64,000 nucleotides of DNA from Sulfitobacter sp. LCG007. Lineage in GTDB: Bacteria > Pseudomonadota > Alphaproteobacteria > Rhodobacterales > Rhodobacteraceae. The stretch covers positions 62,001-126,000 of the forward strand of contig NZ_CP161805.1 of the NCBI RefSeq assembly GCF_040801785.1, written 5' to 3'. Below, piece after piece: positions 53,971-63,679 of this stretch (its first letter is position 1; each line of letters starts with the position of its first letter). The notes below the pieces were generated by a model, which saw nothing but the letters and a program-made list of their open reading frames with translations, did not search any database and was not told the DNA's origin. A program made the position numbers and the translations under genes.

Positions 53971-54903
53971 TCAGTAGCCACGCCCCATGTTCACCTGATG
54001 CAGAAGGGGTTCGCCCGCCTCGCTGCGGCGGATGTTTTCGGTGACGACCCGGGCGGCGGTGGCGGGCCGGGTATGCGCTGCGATATGCGGAGTGACGGTG
54101 ACCCGGGGATGGTCCCAGTAGGGATGGTCGCCGGGCAGCGGCTCGGTCCGGAAGACATCCAGAGTGGCGCCCGCGATATGGCCCGCATCGAGGGCGGAAA
54201 GCAGGGCGTCGTCGTCGATGAGGGGCCCGCGCCCGGGGTTGATCAGGAAGGCGCCTTTCGGCATCAGCGCAAGCGTACGGGCGTCGATGATGTTCTCCGT
54301 GGCCGGAGTGTCGGGCAGCAGGGTGACGAAGATCTGGCCGCCTCGCAGGGCCGTTTCGAAGCCCGCGTCGCCATGATGGCAGCGGATGCCCTCGATCTCC
54401 TTGGGGCTGCGGCTCCAGCCGCTTACGTCGAAGCCGAGGCCTGCGAGCATGCGCGCGGCGGCGGTGCCGAGTTCTCCGAGGCCCAGGATGCAGACCGGGC
54501 GTTCGGCGGCGAGCGGCGGAACGCGTGGTTTCCATACATGATCGGGGTTCACGATGTCGGCGTCCATCCCGACATGATAGCGCATGACATGCGCGCTCAC
54601 CCACTCGCTCATATGCGCCGTCATCGCCGGGTCTACCATGCGCGTGAAGGGAATTTTCAGCGTGGGGTTGGTCACGGTCCTTTCGACGCCAGCCCAGAGA
54701 TTCAGCACTGCCCTGGCGCGCGTGTAGGGGGTGAAATCCTGCAGATCGGATCCGGGGGAATAGACGATGTAATCCACCGTCTCCGGGGTCATGTCCATTT
54801 CGATCCGCCCGTCGAGCCCCGCTTCGGCAAGGCCGGCGGCAAGGGGGTCGCGGTAGTCGGACCAGAGTTTTTCTCCGGCGGCGAAGAGGATGTTGATCGG
54901 CAA
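53971..54903 (-). CDS. ghrA: Glyoxylate/hydroxypyruvate reductase A
   Basis: This 310-residue D-2-hydroxyacid dehydrogenase reduces glyoxylate to glycolate and hydroxypyruvate to glycerate with NADPH. It has the Rossmann motif LGLGELGTAAARMLAGLGFDVSGWSRSP (about 142-169), the catalytic-Arg region VTLLPDTPATENIIDARTLALMPKGAFLINPGRG, and the catalytic His in HPRVTVTPHIAAHTRP. It starts with TTG 12 bp after rodA on the same strand, so it is probably read through from the mre operon. It also functionally opposes glcDEF in this window. Confidence 0.9.
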   Translation of the reverse strand: MPINILFAAGEKLWSDYRDPLAAGLAEAGLDGRIEMDMTPETVDYIVYSPGSDLQDFTPYTRARAVLNLWAGVERTVTNPTLKIPFTRMVDPAMTAHMSEWVSAHVMRYHVGMDADIVNPDHVWKPRVPPLAAERPVCILGLGELGTAAARMLAGLGFDVSGWSRSPKEIEGIRCHHGDAGFETALRGGQIFVTLLPDTPATENIIDARTLALMPKGAFLINPGRGPLIDDDALLSALDAGHIAGATLDVFRTEPLPGDHPYWDHPRVTVTPHIAAHTRPATAARVVTENIRRSEAGEPLLHQVNMGRGY

Positions 54904-54915
54904 GGGAGGGTCTTT

Positions 54916-56055
54916 CTATCGGGGGCGGTGGACGTGCGCGCTTTGCATCAGGCCGAAGGCGAGCATGAGGACGAGCATCGCGGATCCGCCATAGCTGACC
55001 ATGGGCAGGGGAACACCCACCACAGGCGCGAGGCCCATGACCATGGACATGTTGACGGCGAAGAACAGGAAAAAGTTGAGCGCGATGCCGAGGGTCAGCA
55101 GGGACGAATAGCGGCTCTTGTTCATGAGTGCCGACCAGACGCAGAAGAGAATGATGAGCGCGTAGAGCGAGAGCAGGGAGGCGCCGCCGACAAAGCCGAA
55201 CTCTTCGGCGAGAGTGGTGAAGATGAAGTCGGTATGCTTCTCGGGCAGGAAGTTGAGCCGCGACTGGGTCCCTTGCATGAAGCCCCTGCCGGTCCAGCCG
55301 CCCGAGCCAAGGGCGATCTTTGACTGGGTGATGTGATACCCCGCGCCGAGCGGATCCGAAGAAGGATCCAGAAATGTGTCGATGCGCTTGAACTGGTAGT
55401 CCTTGATGAGCTGCCAGGGCGTTCCGCGGGACTGGATCACTGTCCCGATGAGCCCCACGCCGGCGGCGACGACGGCAGCGAAATAGGCCCAGTGGACTCC
55501 GGCGAGAAACATCAGACCGCCGCCAGCGGTCAGCAGGAGGATGGCTGTCCCGAGGTCGGGCTGTTTCAGCACGAGAGCGACCGGCACGAGGATGATCAGA
55601 AGCGGCAGCAGGACGAAGACCGGATGCGAGGTGCGCCGGGCGGGAAGCCAGTCGTAATAGGCGGCGAGAAACATCACCAGGGTGATCTTCATCAATTCGG
55701 ATGGCTGCAGGCGCATGAAACCCAGGTCGATCCAGCGCTGCGCGCCCATCCCCACCGTGCCGAAAAGCTCGACCGCGATCAGCAGCAGGAGCGTCACGAG
55801 ATAGGCGGCGCCCGAGAGGCTGCGCCAGAACCAGATCGGAACCATCGCGACCCCCAGCATCAGCAGGAAGCCGACGATGAAACGTTTCATCTGCGGCTCT
55901 GCCCAGGGCTGGAAGGACCCTCCCGCGACCGAATAGAGCATCAGGATGCCGATACCGGCCACCGAAGCGAGCAGGATCGCGACCGGCCAGTTCAGATAGA
56001 AGATCTTGCGGTATCCCGTGGGGACGGATTTTACCGCATATTCCAGATAGCTCAT
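54916..56055 (-). CDS. rodA: Peptidoglycan glycosyltransferase RodA
   Basis: RodA (379 residues, SEDS family, about ten membrane helices) polymerises glycan strands for side-wall growth with PBP2. Recognisable parts are IGILMLYSVAGG, GMGAQRWIDLGFMRLQPSELMKI, VLKQPDLGTAILLL, KRIDTFLDPSSDPLGAGYHITQSKIALGSGG and EKHTDFIFTTLAEEFGFVGG. The ATG overlaps the mrdA stop (ATGA). ghrA follows. Confidence 0.96.
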   Translation of the reverse strand: MSYLEYAVKSVPTGYRKIFYLNWPVAILLASVAGIGILMLYSVAGGSFQPWAEPQMKRFIVGFLLMLGVAMVPIWFWRSLSGAAYLVTLLLLIAVELFGTVGMGAQRWIDLGFMRLQPSELMKITLVMFLAAYYDWLPARRTSHPVFVLLPLLIILVPVALVLKQPDLGTAILLLTAGGGLMFLAGVHWAYFAAVVAAGVGLIGTVIQSRGTPWQLIKDYQFKRIDTFLDPSSDPLGAGYHITQSKIALGSGGWTGRGFMQGTQSRLNFLPEKHTDFIFTTLAEEFGFVGGASLLSLYALIILFCVWSALMNKSRYSSLLTLGIALNFFLFFAVNMSMVMGLAPVVGVPLPMVSYGGSAMLVLMLAFGLMQSAHVHRPR

Positions 56056-57995
56056 GCCTGGTCCTTCTGCGGCACGTCGCCCGCGGGACGCAGGTTCTTC
56101 AGCTTCTCCTGAAGTTCCTCGGCCGCGGCGCGTTCGCTGGCGGGATAGGCCTCGAGCGGGGGTGGACCGTTGAAGAGCGCCTGAAGCGTAACGTCCCGTG
56201 CAATCGGCGCGGCGACGGCGGATCCGCCGCCACCGTGCTCGACCACGACGCAGACCGCGTATTTGGGTTTTTCGTAAGGGGCGAAATCGACAAACAGCGC
56301 ATGGTCCCGGCGTTCCCATGGCAACTGGTTGTTGTTGATCACACCCGCCCTGCGTTCGGCGGCGGTGATGTTGCGGACCTGACTGGTGCCGGTCTTGCCC
56401 GCCATCCGCATCGTCTCGTCGATGATCCGCGAGCGATAGGCGGTCCCGCGCCGGTCGTTGACGACGGCGAACATGGCCCGGCGTATGCGTTCAAGATTGT
56501 TCTGGTTCAGCGCAAGCGGTTCGCCGGCCCCGGTCGGCTGTTCGATGCCGTCGATGGACTTGATCAGACGCGGCTGGACATTGCGCCCGGTGGCGATGCG
56601 CGCCGTCATGATCGCCAGCTGAAGCGGCGACGCCAGCACGAAGCCCTGGCCGATCGAGACGTTCACCGAGTCGCCGACCCGCCATTCATCGCCGTAGTTC
56701 GAGAGTTTCCATTCCTTCGTGGGCGCGATGCCCTGGGCCACGGCCGACATGGGAACATCGTGGCGGACGCCGATTCCCAGTGTCTCTGCCATTTCGGAGA
56801 TCTTGTCGATTCCGACCTTCACGGCCAGATCGTAATAGTAGACGTCGCAGGACTGCTTGAGCGAGTTGAGCAGGTCCACCGATCCGTGCCCGCCCCGCTT
56901 CCAGCAGTGAAAGCGCCGGCCCGACACGGTCAGGTGCCCGGGGCAGTATGCGGTGTCGTCCGGGCCGATGATCCCCGCCTCGAGCCCGGCCATCGCCGTC
57001 ACCATCTTGAAGGTCGAGCCCGGCGGGTAGACACCCTGCACGGTCTTGCTGGCGAGCGGACGGTACTTGTTCTCCGTCAGGGCCGAATAGTCCTTGCGCG
57101 AGATGCCGCGCACGAAGAGGTTCGGATCGAAGCCGGGCGCCGACGCGCAGGCCACGATGTCGCCGGTTTCGCAGTCGATCACGACCGTTGCCGCGCTTTC
57201 GCCAGCGAGACGCGCCTGCACATAGGTCTGCAGTTCGGCGTCGATGGTGAGCTGAAGGTCCGAGCCGGGGATGCCTTCCCGCCGGTCAAGCTCGCGCATC
57301 TCGCGCCCGGTGGCGTTCACCTCGACCCGCTTTGCGCCCGCCTTGCCGCGCAGGCTGTCCTCGAGCTTGGCCTCGACCCCCACCTTGCCGATCTGGAAAC
57401 GCGGGATGCGCAGGACCTGGTCGGGTTCCTCCATCTTCTCGAGATCGTAGTCCGATACCGGTCCGACATAGCCCAGCACATGAGCCAGATCGCTGCCGCG
57501 CGGATAGAACCGGCTGAGGCCCACCTCCGGTGTGACTCCGGGCAGCGCGGGGGCATTGACCGACACCCTGCTGATATCCTCCCAGCTCACGTCCTCGGCA
57601 ATGGTGACGGGAAGGAAGGGCGCAGAGCGCTTCATCTCGGTCCGGGCGCGTTCGAGCGTTTCGTCGTCGAGATGGATCACCTGCCGCAGACGTTCGATCA
57701 CCTCGTCCACATCGCCCGCGTCCTCGCGCACCAGGACGATCCGGTAGGAAGGCGCATTCTGCGCCAGCCGCAGGCCGTTGCGGTCGAAGACCTCGCCCCG
57801 GGTGGGCGGAATGAGCCGGATGTTTATGCGGTTTTCCTCGGCCAGAAGCCGGAACTGGTCGGCCTGGTCGACCTGAAGATAGCGCATCCGCGCGCCAAGG
57901 GCGCCGACGAACAGAAGCTGCGCCGCGCCCAGGACGGCGGCACGGCGGCTGATCGTGCGATGACTTGCTTCGGTTTCCGCGCGGCTGCGTCTCAT
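56052..57995 (-). CDS. mrdA: Penicillin-binding protein 2 (peptidoglycan D,D-transpeptidase)
   Basis: PBP2 (647 residues) cross-links peptidoglycan during elongation. After one N-terminal membrane helix (about 28-46) come the dimerisation domain (GEVFDRNGLRLAQNAPSYRI) and the transpeptidase domain with the SxxK motif in YPPGSTFKMV (near residue 325), SLKQSCDVYYYDLA as the SxD motif, and KTGTSQV. The ATG at 57995 has AGGAG 6 nt upstream; an upstream in-frame GTG at 58025 is less likely. It is between mreD and rodA. Confidence 0.95.
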   Translation of the reverse strand: MRRSRAETEASHRTISRRAAVLGAAQLLFVGALGARMRYLQVDQADQFRLLAEENRINIRLIPPTRGEVFDRNGLRLAQNAPSYRIVLVREDAGDVDEVIERLRQVIHLDDETLERARTEMKRSAPFLPVTIAEDVSWEDISRVSVNAPALPGVTPEVGLSRFYPRGSDLAHVLGYVGPVSDYDLEKMEEPDQVLRIPRFQIGKVGVEAKLEDSLRGKAGAKRVEVNATGREMRELDRREGIPGSDLQLTIDAELQTYVQARLAGESAATVVIDCETGDIVACASAPGFDPNLFVRGISRKDYSALTENKYRPLASKTVQGVYPPGSTFKMVTAMAGLEAGIIGPDDTAYCPGHLTVSGRRFHCWKRGGHGSVDLLNSLKQSCDVYYYDLAVKVGIDKISEMAETLGIGVRHDVPMSAVAQGIAPTKEWKLSNYGDEWRVGDSVNVSIGQGFVLASPLQLAIMTARIATGRNVQPRLIKSIDGIEQPTGAGEPLALNQNNLERIRRAMFAVVNDRRGTAYRSRIIDETMRMAGKTGTSQVRNITAAERRAGVINNNQLPWERRDHALFVDFAPYEKPKYAVCVVVEHGGGGSAVAAPIARDVTLQALFNGPPPLEAYPASERAAAEELQEKLKNLRPAGDVPQKDQA

Positions 57996-58026
57996 GGGCT
58001 GCTCCTGTCGGCGCGTCGGTGACACA

Positions 58027-58566
58027 TTACAGACGCCCTCTGGTCGCGTCCAGTTCGCCGGGCACCGCCTTGCGCACTCCCATCAGCCAATGCGTCGCCG
58101 CAGCGCATGGCGGGTAGCAAAGGATGGTCATCACCATGGCGAATAGCTGCAGGCCGGGCGCGGGACGCTCGGTAAACGTCACTGCCAGCGCCGTCCGGTA
58201 GGCAAGCGTGACGAAGGCGATGACGACGCAGACGGCGAACCATTCGCTGGCAAAGCCGGTGTCGCGCTGGCCCCTGAAACGCGGGCGGAGCCGCTCGCAT
58301 CCGATCAGTGCCAGCGCGGCCCAGAGACCGGGGGGCCGCTGCAACAGGAAATCGGCCAGCAGGAACACCGTGGCAAGCGCCAGCGGGGGGACATACTCCG
58401 GCCGCCGCACGACCCATGCGCAGGCGAAGCCCAGCAGCAGGTCTGGCCCCGCCCAGCTGTGCGGCGAGGTGTCGAGCGGGAGAAGCAGGAAGAAAAGGAT
58501 CGCGACGGCCAGAAGACCGAAGGCCAGCCGCATCGACCAGAGCCGGGTGAGCGAGAGTTCATTCAT
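58027..58566 (-). CDS. mreD: Rod shape-determining membrane protein MreD
   Basis: MreD (179 residues) is the integral membrane partner of MreC in the elongasome. It has about five membrane helices (LWSMRLAFGLLAVAILFFLLLP, GPDLLLGFACAWVV, PPLALATVFLLADFLL, FAVCVVIAFVTLAYRTAL, LFAMVMTILCYPPC). Sequence is weakly conserved in this family, so the call rests on size, hydrophobicity and its place between mreC (8-bp overlap) and mrdA. Confidence 0.9.
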   Translation of the reverse strand: MNELSLTRLWSMRLAFGLLAVAILFFLLLPLDTSPHSWAGPDLLLGFACAWVVRRPEYVPPLALATVFLLADFLLQRPPGLWAALALIGCERLRPRFRGQRDTGFASEWFAVCVVIAFVTLAYRTALAVTFTERPAPGLQLFAMVMTILCYPPCAAATHWLMGVRKAVPGELDATRGRL

Positions 58567-59452
58567 CGCCCTGCTCCGCGGCGACGGGCGGAAGTTCGGG
58601 GCCGATCACATGCGCGGTATCCGAGACCGGATCCGTGCCGTGATGGCGCAGGACGCGGAGGAATTCGAGACGCTCGAAATCCGCGGCGAGACGCACGCGC
58701 AGGCGCCCGCCCGGATCGGACGCCACCTGACCTATCAGAAGCCCCGCGGGGAAAACGCCGCCGTCTCCCGAACTCACGATCCGGTCGCCGGGCCGCACGA
58801 GGTCGCGGTTCTCGAGAAAGTCGATGGGCGGCGCGGCGGAATTGTCGCCGGCGATGATGGCGCGCTGGCCCGAGGGCTGGATCACCGCCGGGATCCTGCT
58901 GGAGGCGTCGGTCAGCAGGATCACCCGCGCCGTGTTCTGCGCCACTCCCGAGATCCGCCCCACGAGGCCGATTCCGTCCATCGTCGCCCAACCGTCCACC
59001 AGCCCGTCGCGGGCGCCGACATTCAGCAGCACGGATTGCCGGAACGGAGACCCGCTGTCGGCCATCACCACACCGGTGATGTAGGTCAGGCGCGGGTCGA
59101 GCCGGACGTTGTTGAGGTCCAGAAGCCGCGCATTCTCCTGCTCGAGCTGGAGCGCCGCCTCCTTCCAGGCCTGCATCTGGCGAAGTTCGGAACGCAGCTC
59201 TCGGTTCTGTTCCGCGAGGTTGCGGTAGCTCTGGAAGTCCCGCAGCAGGTTGATCGCGCCCGTGACCGGAGCCATTGCCCATGCGAAGCTCGGCACGAAG
59301 CGGTCGCTGACCTGCGCCCGGAACCTTTCCACGCGCGGGCTGTCGATGCGCCAGACCAGGAAGATGGCGAGCAGGCACAGGACGAGTACGCTCAGCAGCA
59401 GCCGCCGGAGCGGGCCGGCGTAGTCTGAACTTCCGGAACGATCCCTGGCCAT
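58559..59452 (-). CDS. mreC: Rod shape-determining protein MreC
   Basis: MreC (297 residues) links the cytoplasmic MreB filament to periplasmic cell-wall synthases. It has one N-terminal membrane helix (about 15-34), a coiled coil (NLAEQNRELRSELRQMQAWKEAALQLEQENARLLDL, about 75-110) and the paired beta-barrel domain with DPRLTYITGVVM, VLLNVGARDGLVDGWATMDGIGLVGRI and VVSSGDGGVFPAGLLIGQV. It overlaps mreD by 8 bp and follows mreB by 62 bp. Confidence 0.95.
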   Translation of the reverse strand: MARDRSGSSDYAGPLRRLLLSVLVLCLLAIFLVWRIDSPRVERFRAQVSDRFVPSFAWAMAPVTGAINLLRDFQSYRNLAEQNRELRSELRQMQAWKEAALQLEQENARLLDLNNVRLDPRLTYITGVVMADSGSPFRQSVLLNVGARDGLVDGWATMDGIGLVGRISGVAQNTARVILLTDASSRIPAVIQPSGQRAIIAGDNSAAPPIDFLENRDLVRPGDRIVSSGDGGVFPAGLLIGQVASDPGGRLRVRLAADFERLEFLRVLRHHGTDPVSDTAHVIGPELPPVAAEQGDE

Positions 59453-59514
59453 TCTGTCGGGCCTCCTGGCCCCGGCAGTCGCTGGGCCGGGGCGGTGGGT
59501 CTAAGGTGTCTCGA

Positions 59515-60618
<1,104 letters not shown>

Positions 60619-60674
60619 TCAGAGGGGGTTATATGCATCAGAACGGGAAGGTGAAAGAGGTCATTCCCGTGACG

Positions 60675-61316
60675 TCAGCGCGATCCTGCCGCCGTGAACC
60701 GGCCTGACCGCCTCTGCGAAGCTGCGTCATGTTCGCGAAGATAGCCCAGTGCCGCGGTCCGGCACCGGCGGAAAAGGTCCGCCCCGCACGGCCCGCCCGA
60801 GAGGGCTGTGGCATTGATCAGCCCCTTGCAGATCGCGACGACATCCGCGGATTCCCGAAGGTTGGCGTCGGGCGCGATGCGTCGGCAGGCGGAAAGCACG
60901 AGCGCCGCGATTTCATAGGCCATGGCGTGCGTTTCCGCGTCAAGCGCAAGGTCCTTCTCGGCATGCTCGAGCTCGAGCGCGAGCCGGGGGCGCGAGAACT
61001 GGTGCGTCATGCCGGCGCGGATCAGGGCGTCCACCACATCTTCCGGGCTCTGTCCGCCGCTTGTGCGCAGGACGGCCCTCATGTCGTCAAGCAGTCCGGC
61101 GCGTGTGTCGCGCAGCAGGGACGCGAGGATCGCGGCCTTGTTCGGGAAATACTGGTACAGCGATCCGATGCTTACGCCTGCCCGGACGGCGATGCGGTTC
61201 GTCGTCAGCGAATCGCGACCCTCCTGCTCGAGAATGCGAGCCGCAGCTTCCAGTATCGCGGCCCGCGTGGCGCGGGATCGCTCCTGCCTGGGCTGTTTTC
61301 TTGGCTGGTTGGTCAT
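60675..61316 (-). CDS. TetR-family transcriptional regulator
   Basis: A 213-residue repressor with an N-terminal TetR helix-turn-helix (RSRATRAAILEAAARILEQEGRDSLTTNRIAVRAGVSIGSLYQYFPNKAAIL, about 16-67) and a ligand-binding helical C-terminal domain. GGAGG precedes the ATG at 61316. It is divergent from the darcynin-like gene, 85 bp apart, so it probably represses that gene and itself. Ligand unknown. Confidence 0.9.
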   Translation of the reverse strand: MTNQPRKQPRQERSRATRAAILEAAARILEQEGRDSLTTNRIAVRAGVSIGSLYQYFPNKAAILASLLRDTRAGLLDDMRAVLRTSGGQSPEDVVDALIRAGMTHQFSRPRLALELEHAEKDLALDAETHAMAYEIAALVLSACRRIAPDANLRESADVVAICKGLINATALSGGPCGADLFRRCRTAALGYLREHDAASQRRSGRFTAAGSR

Positions 61317-61342
61317 CGCCGTCACCCTCCGGGGAATGCGAG

Positions 61343-61367
61343 TTGAGAACACGAGTAAATGCTCACA
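61343..61367. promoter_or_regulatory. Candidate TetR operator between divergent genes
   Basis: CGAGTAAATGCTCA (61352-61365) is an imperfect palindrome with GAG/CTC arms, and TTGAG (61343-61347) is inverted to CTCACAA (61362-61368) to widen it. It is the only clear dyad in the 85-bp gap between the TetR gene and the darcynin-like gene. Confidence 0.4.
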
Positions 61368-61401
61368 ATCTGGCGCGCAAGCAACAACCGGGAGAAGAGC
61401 C

Positions 61402-61743
61402 ATGAAGATCACCCTCTTTCTGCTGCTGAAGGCAGCGCCGTCCTGGCTGAGGCTGTCGCGCGCGGCGCGGCGCGAGATTTCGGAGGCGGCCCTCGCCGCC
61501 GTGCTGGGAAAGGGCGACGTTACCTTCCGCCATTTCGACGCCGAAGCCTTTCATGCGCAGATCAGCGATGTTGCGATGATCGAGGCGGATACGGCGGATG
61601 CGGCCTATTTCACCATCGAGAGGCTTCGGGACAGTGCGTTGATCGCCGACGAGTTCTTTTCGGTCGAGGGCATCATTCCCTGTTTCGAGAACGGTTTCCG
61701 GCAGTTCGAGGCGCAAGCCGCTGCTGCTGCCGATGCCGCCTGA
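61402..61743 (+). CDS. Darcynin-like small protein
   Basis: A 113-residue soluble protein beginning MKITLFLLLKAAPSWLRLSR and containing FRHFDAEAFHAQISDVAMIEADTADAAYFTIERLRDSALIADEFFSVEGIIPCFENGF. This fits the darcynin family, a small alpha/beta (ferredoxin-like) family of unknown function. A GGAGAAGAG ribosome binding site precedes the ATG. It is divergent from a TetR gene that probably controls it. Confidence 0.7.
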   Translation: MKITLFLLLKAAPSWLRLSRAARREISEAALAAVLGKGDVTFRHFDAEAFHAQISDVAMIEADTADAAYFTIERLRDSALIADEFFSVEGIIPCFENGFRQFEAQAAAAADAA

Positions 61744-61784
61744 TCGCGGCCTCGCGGTCCCCGATCAGGCGGGCAAGGTGAACG

Positions 61785-61818
61785 GCCCGGTGCACCGTAC
61801 ATCGAGCGGGCACCGGGC
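61785..61818. terminator. Inverted repeat between convergent genes
   Basis: GCCCGGTGC (61785-61793) and GCACCGGGC (61810-61818) are a perfect 9-bp inverted repeat with a 16-nt loop, located between the darcynin-like gene and the 3' end of leuA. There is no T-run on either side, so it may be a bidirectional transcript end rather than a classic terminator. Confidence 0.35.
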
Positions 61819-61836
61819 GTCCTTGTCGCAAAAGGG

Positions 61837-63405
61837 TCAGCCGACATCCTTGTAGCTGATCTCGCGTCGGTCCGTTCCGGTCTTTTCGCGGCGCACGAAG
61901 AGCCGGTTCAAGGCATGGATGTAGGCAAGCGTCGAAGCGACCACGGTGTCGGTATTGGCAGACTGGCCGGTGACGATCCGCCCGTTCTCTTCCAGCCGGA
62001 CTGAAACCGTCGCCTGCGCGTCGGTGCCTTCGGTGACCGCGCTCACCTGGTAGAGCTGAAGCCGCGCCTCGTGCGGGACCAGAGCCTTGACCGCATTGAA
62101 CGCAGCGTCCACGGGGCCGTCGCCCGTGCAGCTTGCCGACTTCTCAGCCCCGTCGATCTCCATCACGATGTCCGCCTGCTGCGGGCCCTCGGTCCCGCAG
62201 ACCACCTTGAGTGACCTCAGCTTCAGCCTGTCGCTCTCGGGATCGGTCGCGGTGCGCATGAGGGCAACGAGGTCGTCGTCGTAGACCTCCTTCTTGCGGT
62301 CGGCGAGTTCCTTGAAACGCACGAACACGTCCTTGAGCTGGTTGTCGCCCAGCTCGAAGCCGAGGTCGCGCAGCTTGGCCCGCAGCGCGGCGCGGCCCGA
62401 ATGCTTGCCCATCACGAGGTTCGTCGCCGACAGGCCCACATCCTCGGGGCGCATGATCTCGAAGGTCTGGGCGTTTTTCAGCATCCCGTCCTGATGGATG
62501 CCGCTTTCATGCGCGAAGGCGTTCTTACCCACGATGGCCTTGTTGAACTGCACCGGAAAGCCCGACACCGCCGCGACCCGGCGCGAGATGTTCATGATCT
62601 TCGCGGTCTCGATCCGCGTCTGATACGGCATGATGTCGTTGCGCACCTTCAGCGCCATGACCACTTCCTCGAGCGCGGTGTTGCCCGCGCGCTCGCCCAG
62701 GCCGTTGATCGTGCATTCGACCTGGCGCGCGCCGGCTTCGACGGCCGCCAGCGAGTTCGCCGTCGCCATCCCGAGGTCGTTGTGACAGTGCGTGGCAAAG
62801 ATGACGTCGTCTGCCCCGGGCACCTTCTCGATCAGCATGCGGATCAGTTCGGCGCTTTCGCGCGGTGCGGTATAACCCACCGTGTCGGGGATGTTGATCG
62901 TGGTTGCGCCCGCCTTGATCGCGATCTCTACCACGCGGCAAAGGTAGTCCGTCTCGGTTCGCGTCGCATCCATTGGCGACCACTGCACGTCCTCGCAGAG
63001 GTTGCGGGCATGGGTCACGGTCTCGTGGATCCGCTCGGCCATCTGGTCCATGTCGAGGTTCGGGATCGCCCGGTGCAGCGGCGAAGTGCCGATGAAGGTA
63101 TGGATCCGGGGGCGTTTGGCGTGTTTGACCGCCTCCCAGCAGCGGTCGATGTCGGCGAGCTGCGCCCGGGCGAGGCCGCAGATCACGGCGTTCCGGCTTT
63201 GCCGCGCGATTTCCGAGACGGCGGCGAAATCGCCGTCGGAGGCGATGGGAAAGCCTGCCTCGATGATGTCGACGCCCATGTCGTCGAGCAGGCCCGCGAT
63301 CTCGAGCTTTTCGGCGTGGCTCATGGTGGCCCCCGGCGACTGTTCGCCGTCACGGAGGGTTGTGTCGAATATCAGGACGCGGTCCTGCTGGGTGGTGTCG
63401 GTCAT
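61837..63405 (-). CDS. leuA: 2-isopropylmalate synthase
   Basis: LeuA (522 residues) condenses acetyl-CoA with 2-ketoisovalerate, the committed step of leucine biosynthesis. The DRE-TIM metallolyase core has FDTTLRDGEQSPGATM (10-25) and THCHNDLGMATANSLAAV, then GLGERAGNTALEEVVMAL; the C-terminal leucine-binding regulatory domain follows with VALMRTATDPESDRLKL and a late VASTLAYIHALNRL. Start at 63405 (MTDTTQQDRVLIFD) follows GGAAAG. A Leu-rich leader peptide and competing hairpins lie upstream. Confidence 0.97.
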   Translation of the reverse strand: MTDTTQQDRVLIFDTTLRDGEQSPGATMSHAEKLEIAGLLDDMGVDIIEAGFPIASDGDFAAVSEIARQSRNAVICGLARAQLADIDRCWEAVKHAKRPRIHTFIGTSPLHRAIPNLDMDQMAERIHETVTHARNLCEDVQWSPMDATRTETDYLCRVVEIAIKAGATTINIPDTVGYTAPRESAELIRMLIEKVPGADDVIFATHCHNDLGMATANSLAAVEAGARQVECTINGLGERAGNTALEEVVMALKVRNDIMPYQTRIETAKIMNISRRVAAVSGFPVQFNKAIVGKNAFAHESGIHQDGMLKNAQTFEIMRPEDVGLSATNLVMGKHSGRAALRAKLRDLGFELGDNQLKDVFVRFKELADRKKEVYDDDLVALMRTATDPESDRLKLRSLKVVCGTEGPQQADIVMEIDGAEKSASCTGDGPVDAAFNAVKALVPHEARLQLYQVSAVTEGTDAQATVSVRLEENGRIVTGQSANTDTVVASTLAYIHALNRLFVRREKTGTDRREISYKDVG

Positions 63406-63439
63406 TGTGCTGTCTTTCCGATGTCTGCTGTCTGTCCGT

Positions 63440-63491
63440 GGCGCGCGGCGCAATCCTCTGAGCGGGCGCGCCGGGATGGCACGCTCAGAGG
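63440..63491 (-). promoter_or_regulatory. Two mutually exclusive hairpins in the leuA leader
   Basis: Hairpin A pairs CCTCTGAGCG (63491-63482, containing the leader stop codon) with CGCTCAGAGG (63464-63455), a perfect 10-bp stem. Hairpin B pairs GGCGCGC (63472-63466), which lies in the loop of A, with GCGCGCC (63446-63440), and its loop holds the 3' arm of A. The two cannot form fully together. No T-run is seen, so control could be translational or through a different terminator. Coordinates run down because the transcript is on the minus strand. Confidence 0.6.
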
Positions 63492-63571
63492 CGGCTTAGC
63501 AGCAGCAGGGCGCGCAGGGAGGCCGCACGGGACGTGCAGGTCAGGGTCAAGCTGTGTGCGGCCTTGGTCAT
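63485..63571 (-). CDS. Leucine leader peptide upstream of leuA
   Basis: A 28-codon ORF (ATG at 63571, TGA ending 63485) reads MTKAAHSLTLTCTSRAAS, then LRALLLLSRL. Codons 22-25 are CTG CTG CTG CTA, at 63508-63497, four adjacent leucine codons just before the stop. This is the hallmark of a ribosome-mediated attenuator that senses charged tRNA-Leu. There is no ribosome binding site before the ATG, and the promoter-like TATAAC only 8 bp upstream suggests a nearly leaderless transcript. It lies 80 bp upstream of leuA. Confidence 0.75.
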   Translation of the reverse strand: MTKAAHSLTLTCTSRAASLRALLLLSRL

Positions 63572-63579
63572 GGGCCCAC

Positions 63580-63585
63580 GTTATA
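63580..63585 (-). promoter_or_regulatory. -10 element of the leuA leader transcript
   Basis: On the minus strand TATAAC is centred about 11 bp before the leader ATG, which would place transcription start 2-3 nt before that ATG. A weak TTCCAA lies about 18 bp further upstream as a possible -35. The gene on the opposite strand begins about 95 bp away. Confidence 0.4.
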
Positions 63586-63679
63586 GCGCCGACGCTCGGG
63601 ATTGGAAGGCGTTTTCTGCGCCATCCGCCGGATCGCAGCCGGCATTGAAGCGGCCGGTCGCGCCGCTAGATCCCTGCCC

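Noticed and set aside
63440-63491. A classic Rho-independent terminator in the leuA leader
   Set aside because: The stems are strong but no T-run follows either one, so I describe them as competing hairpins only.
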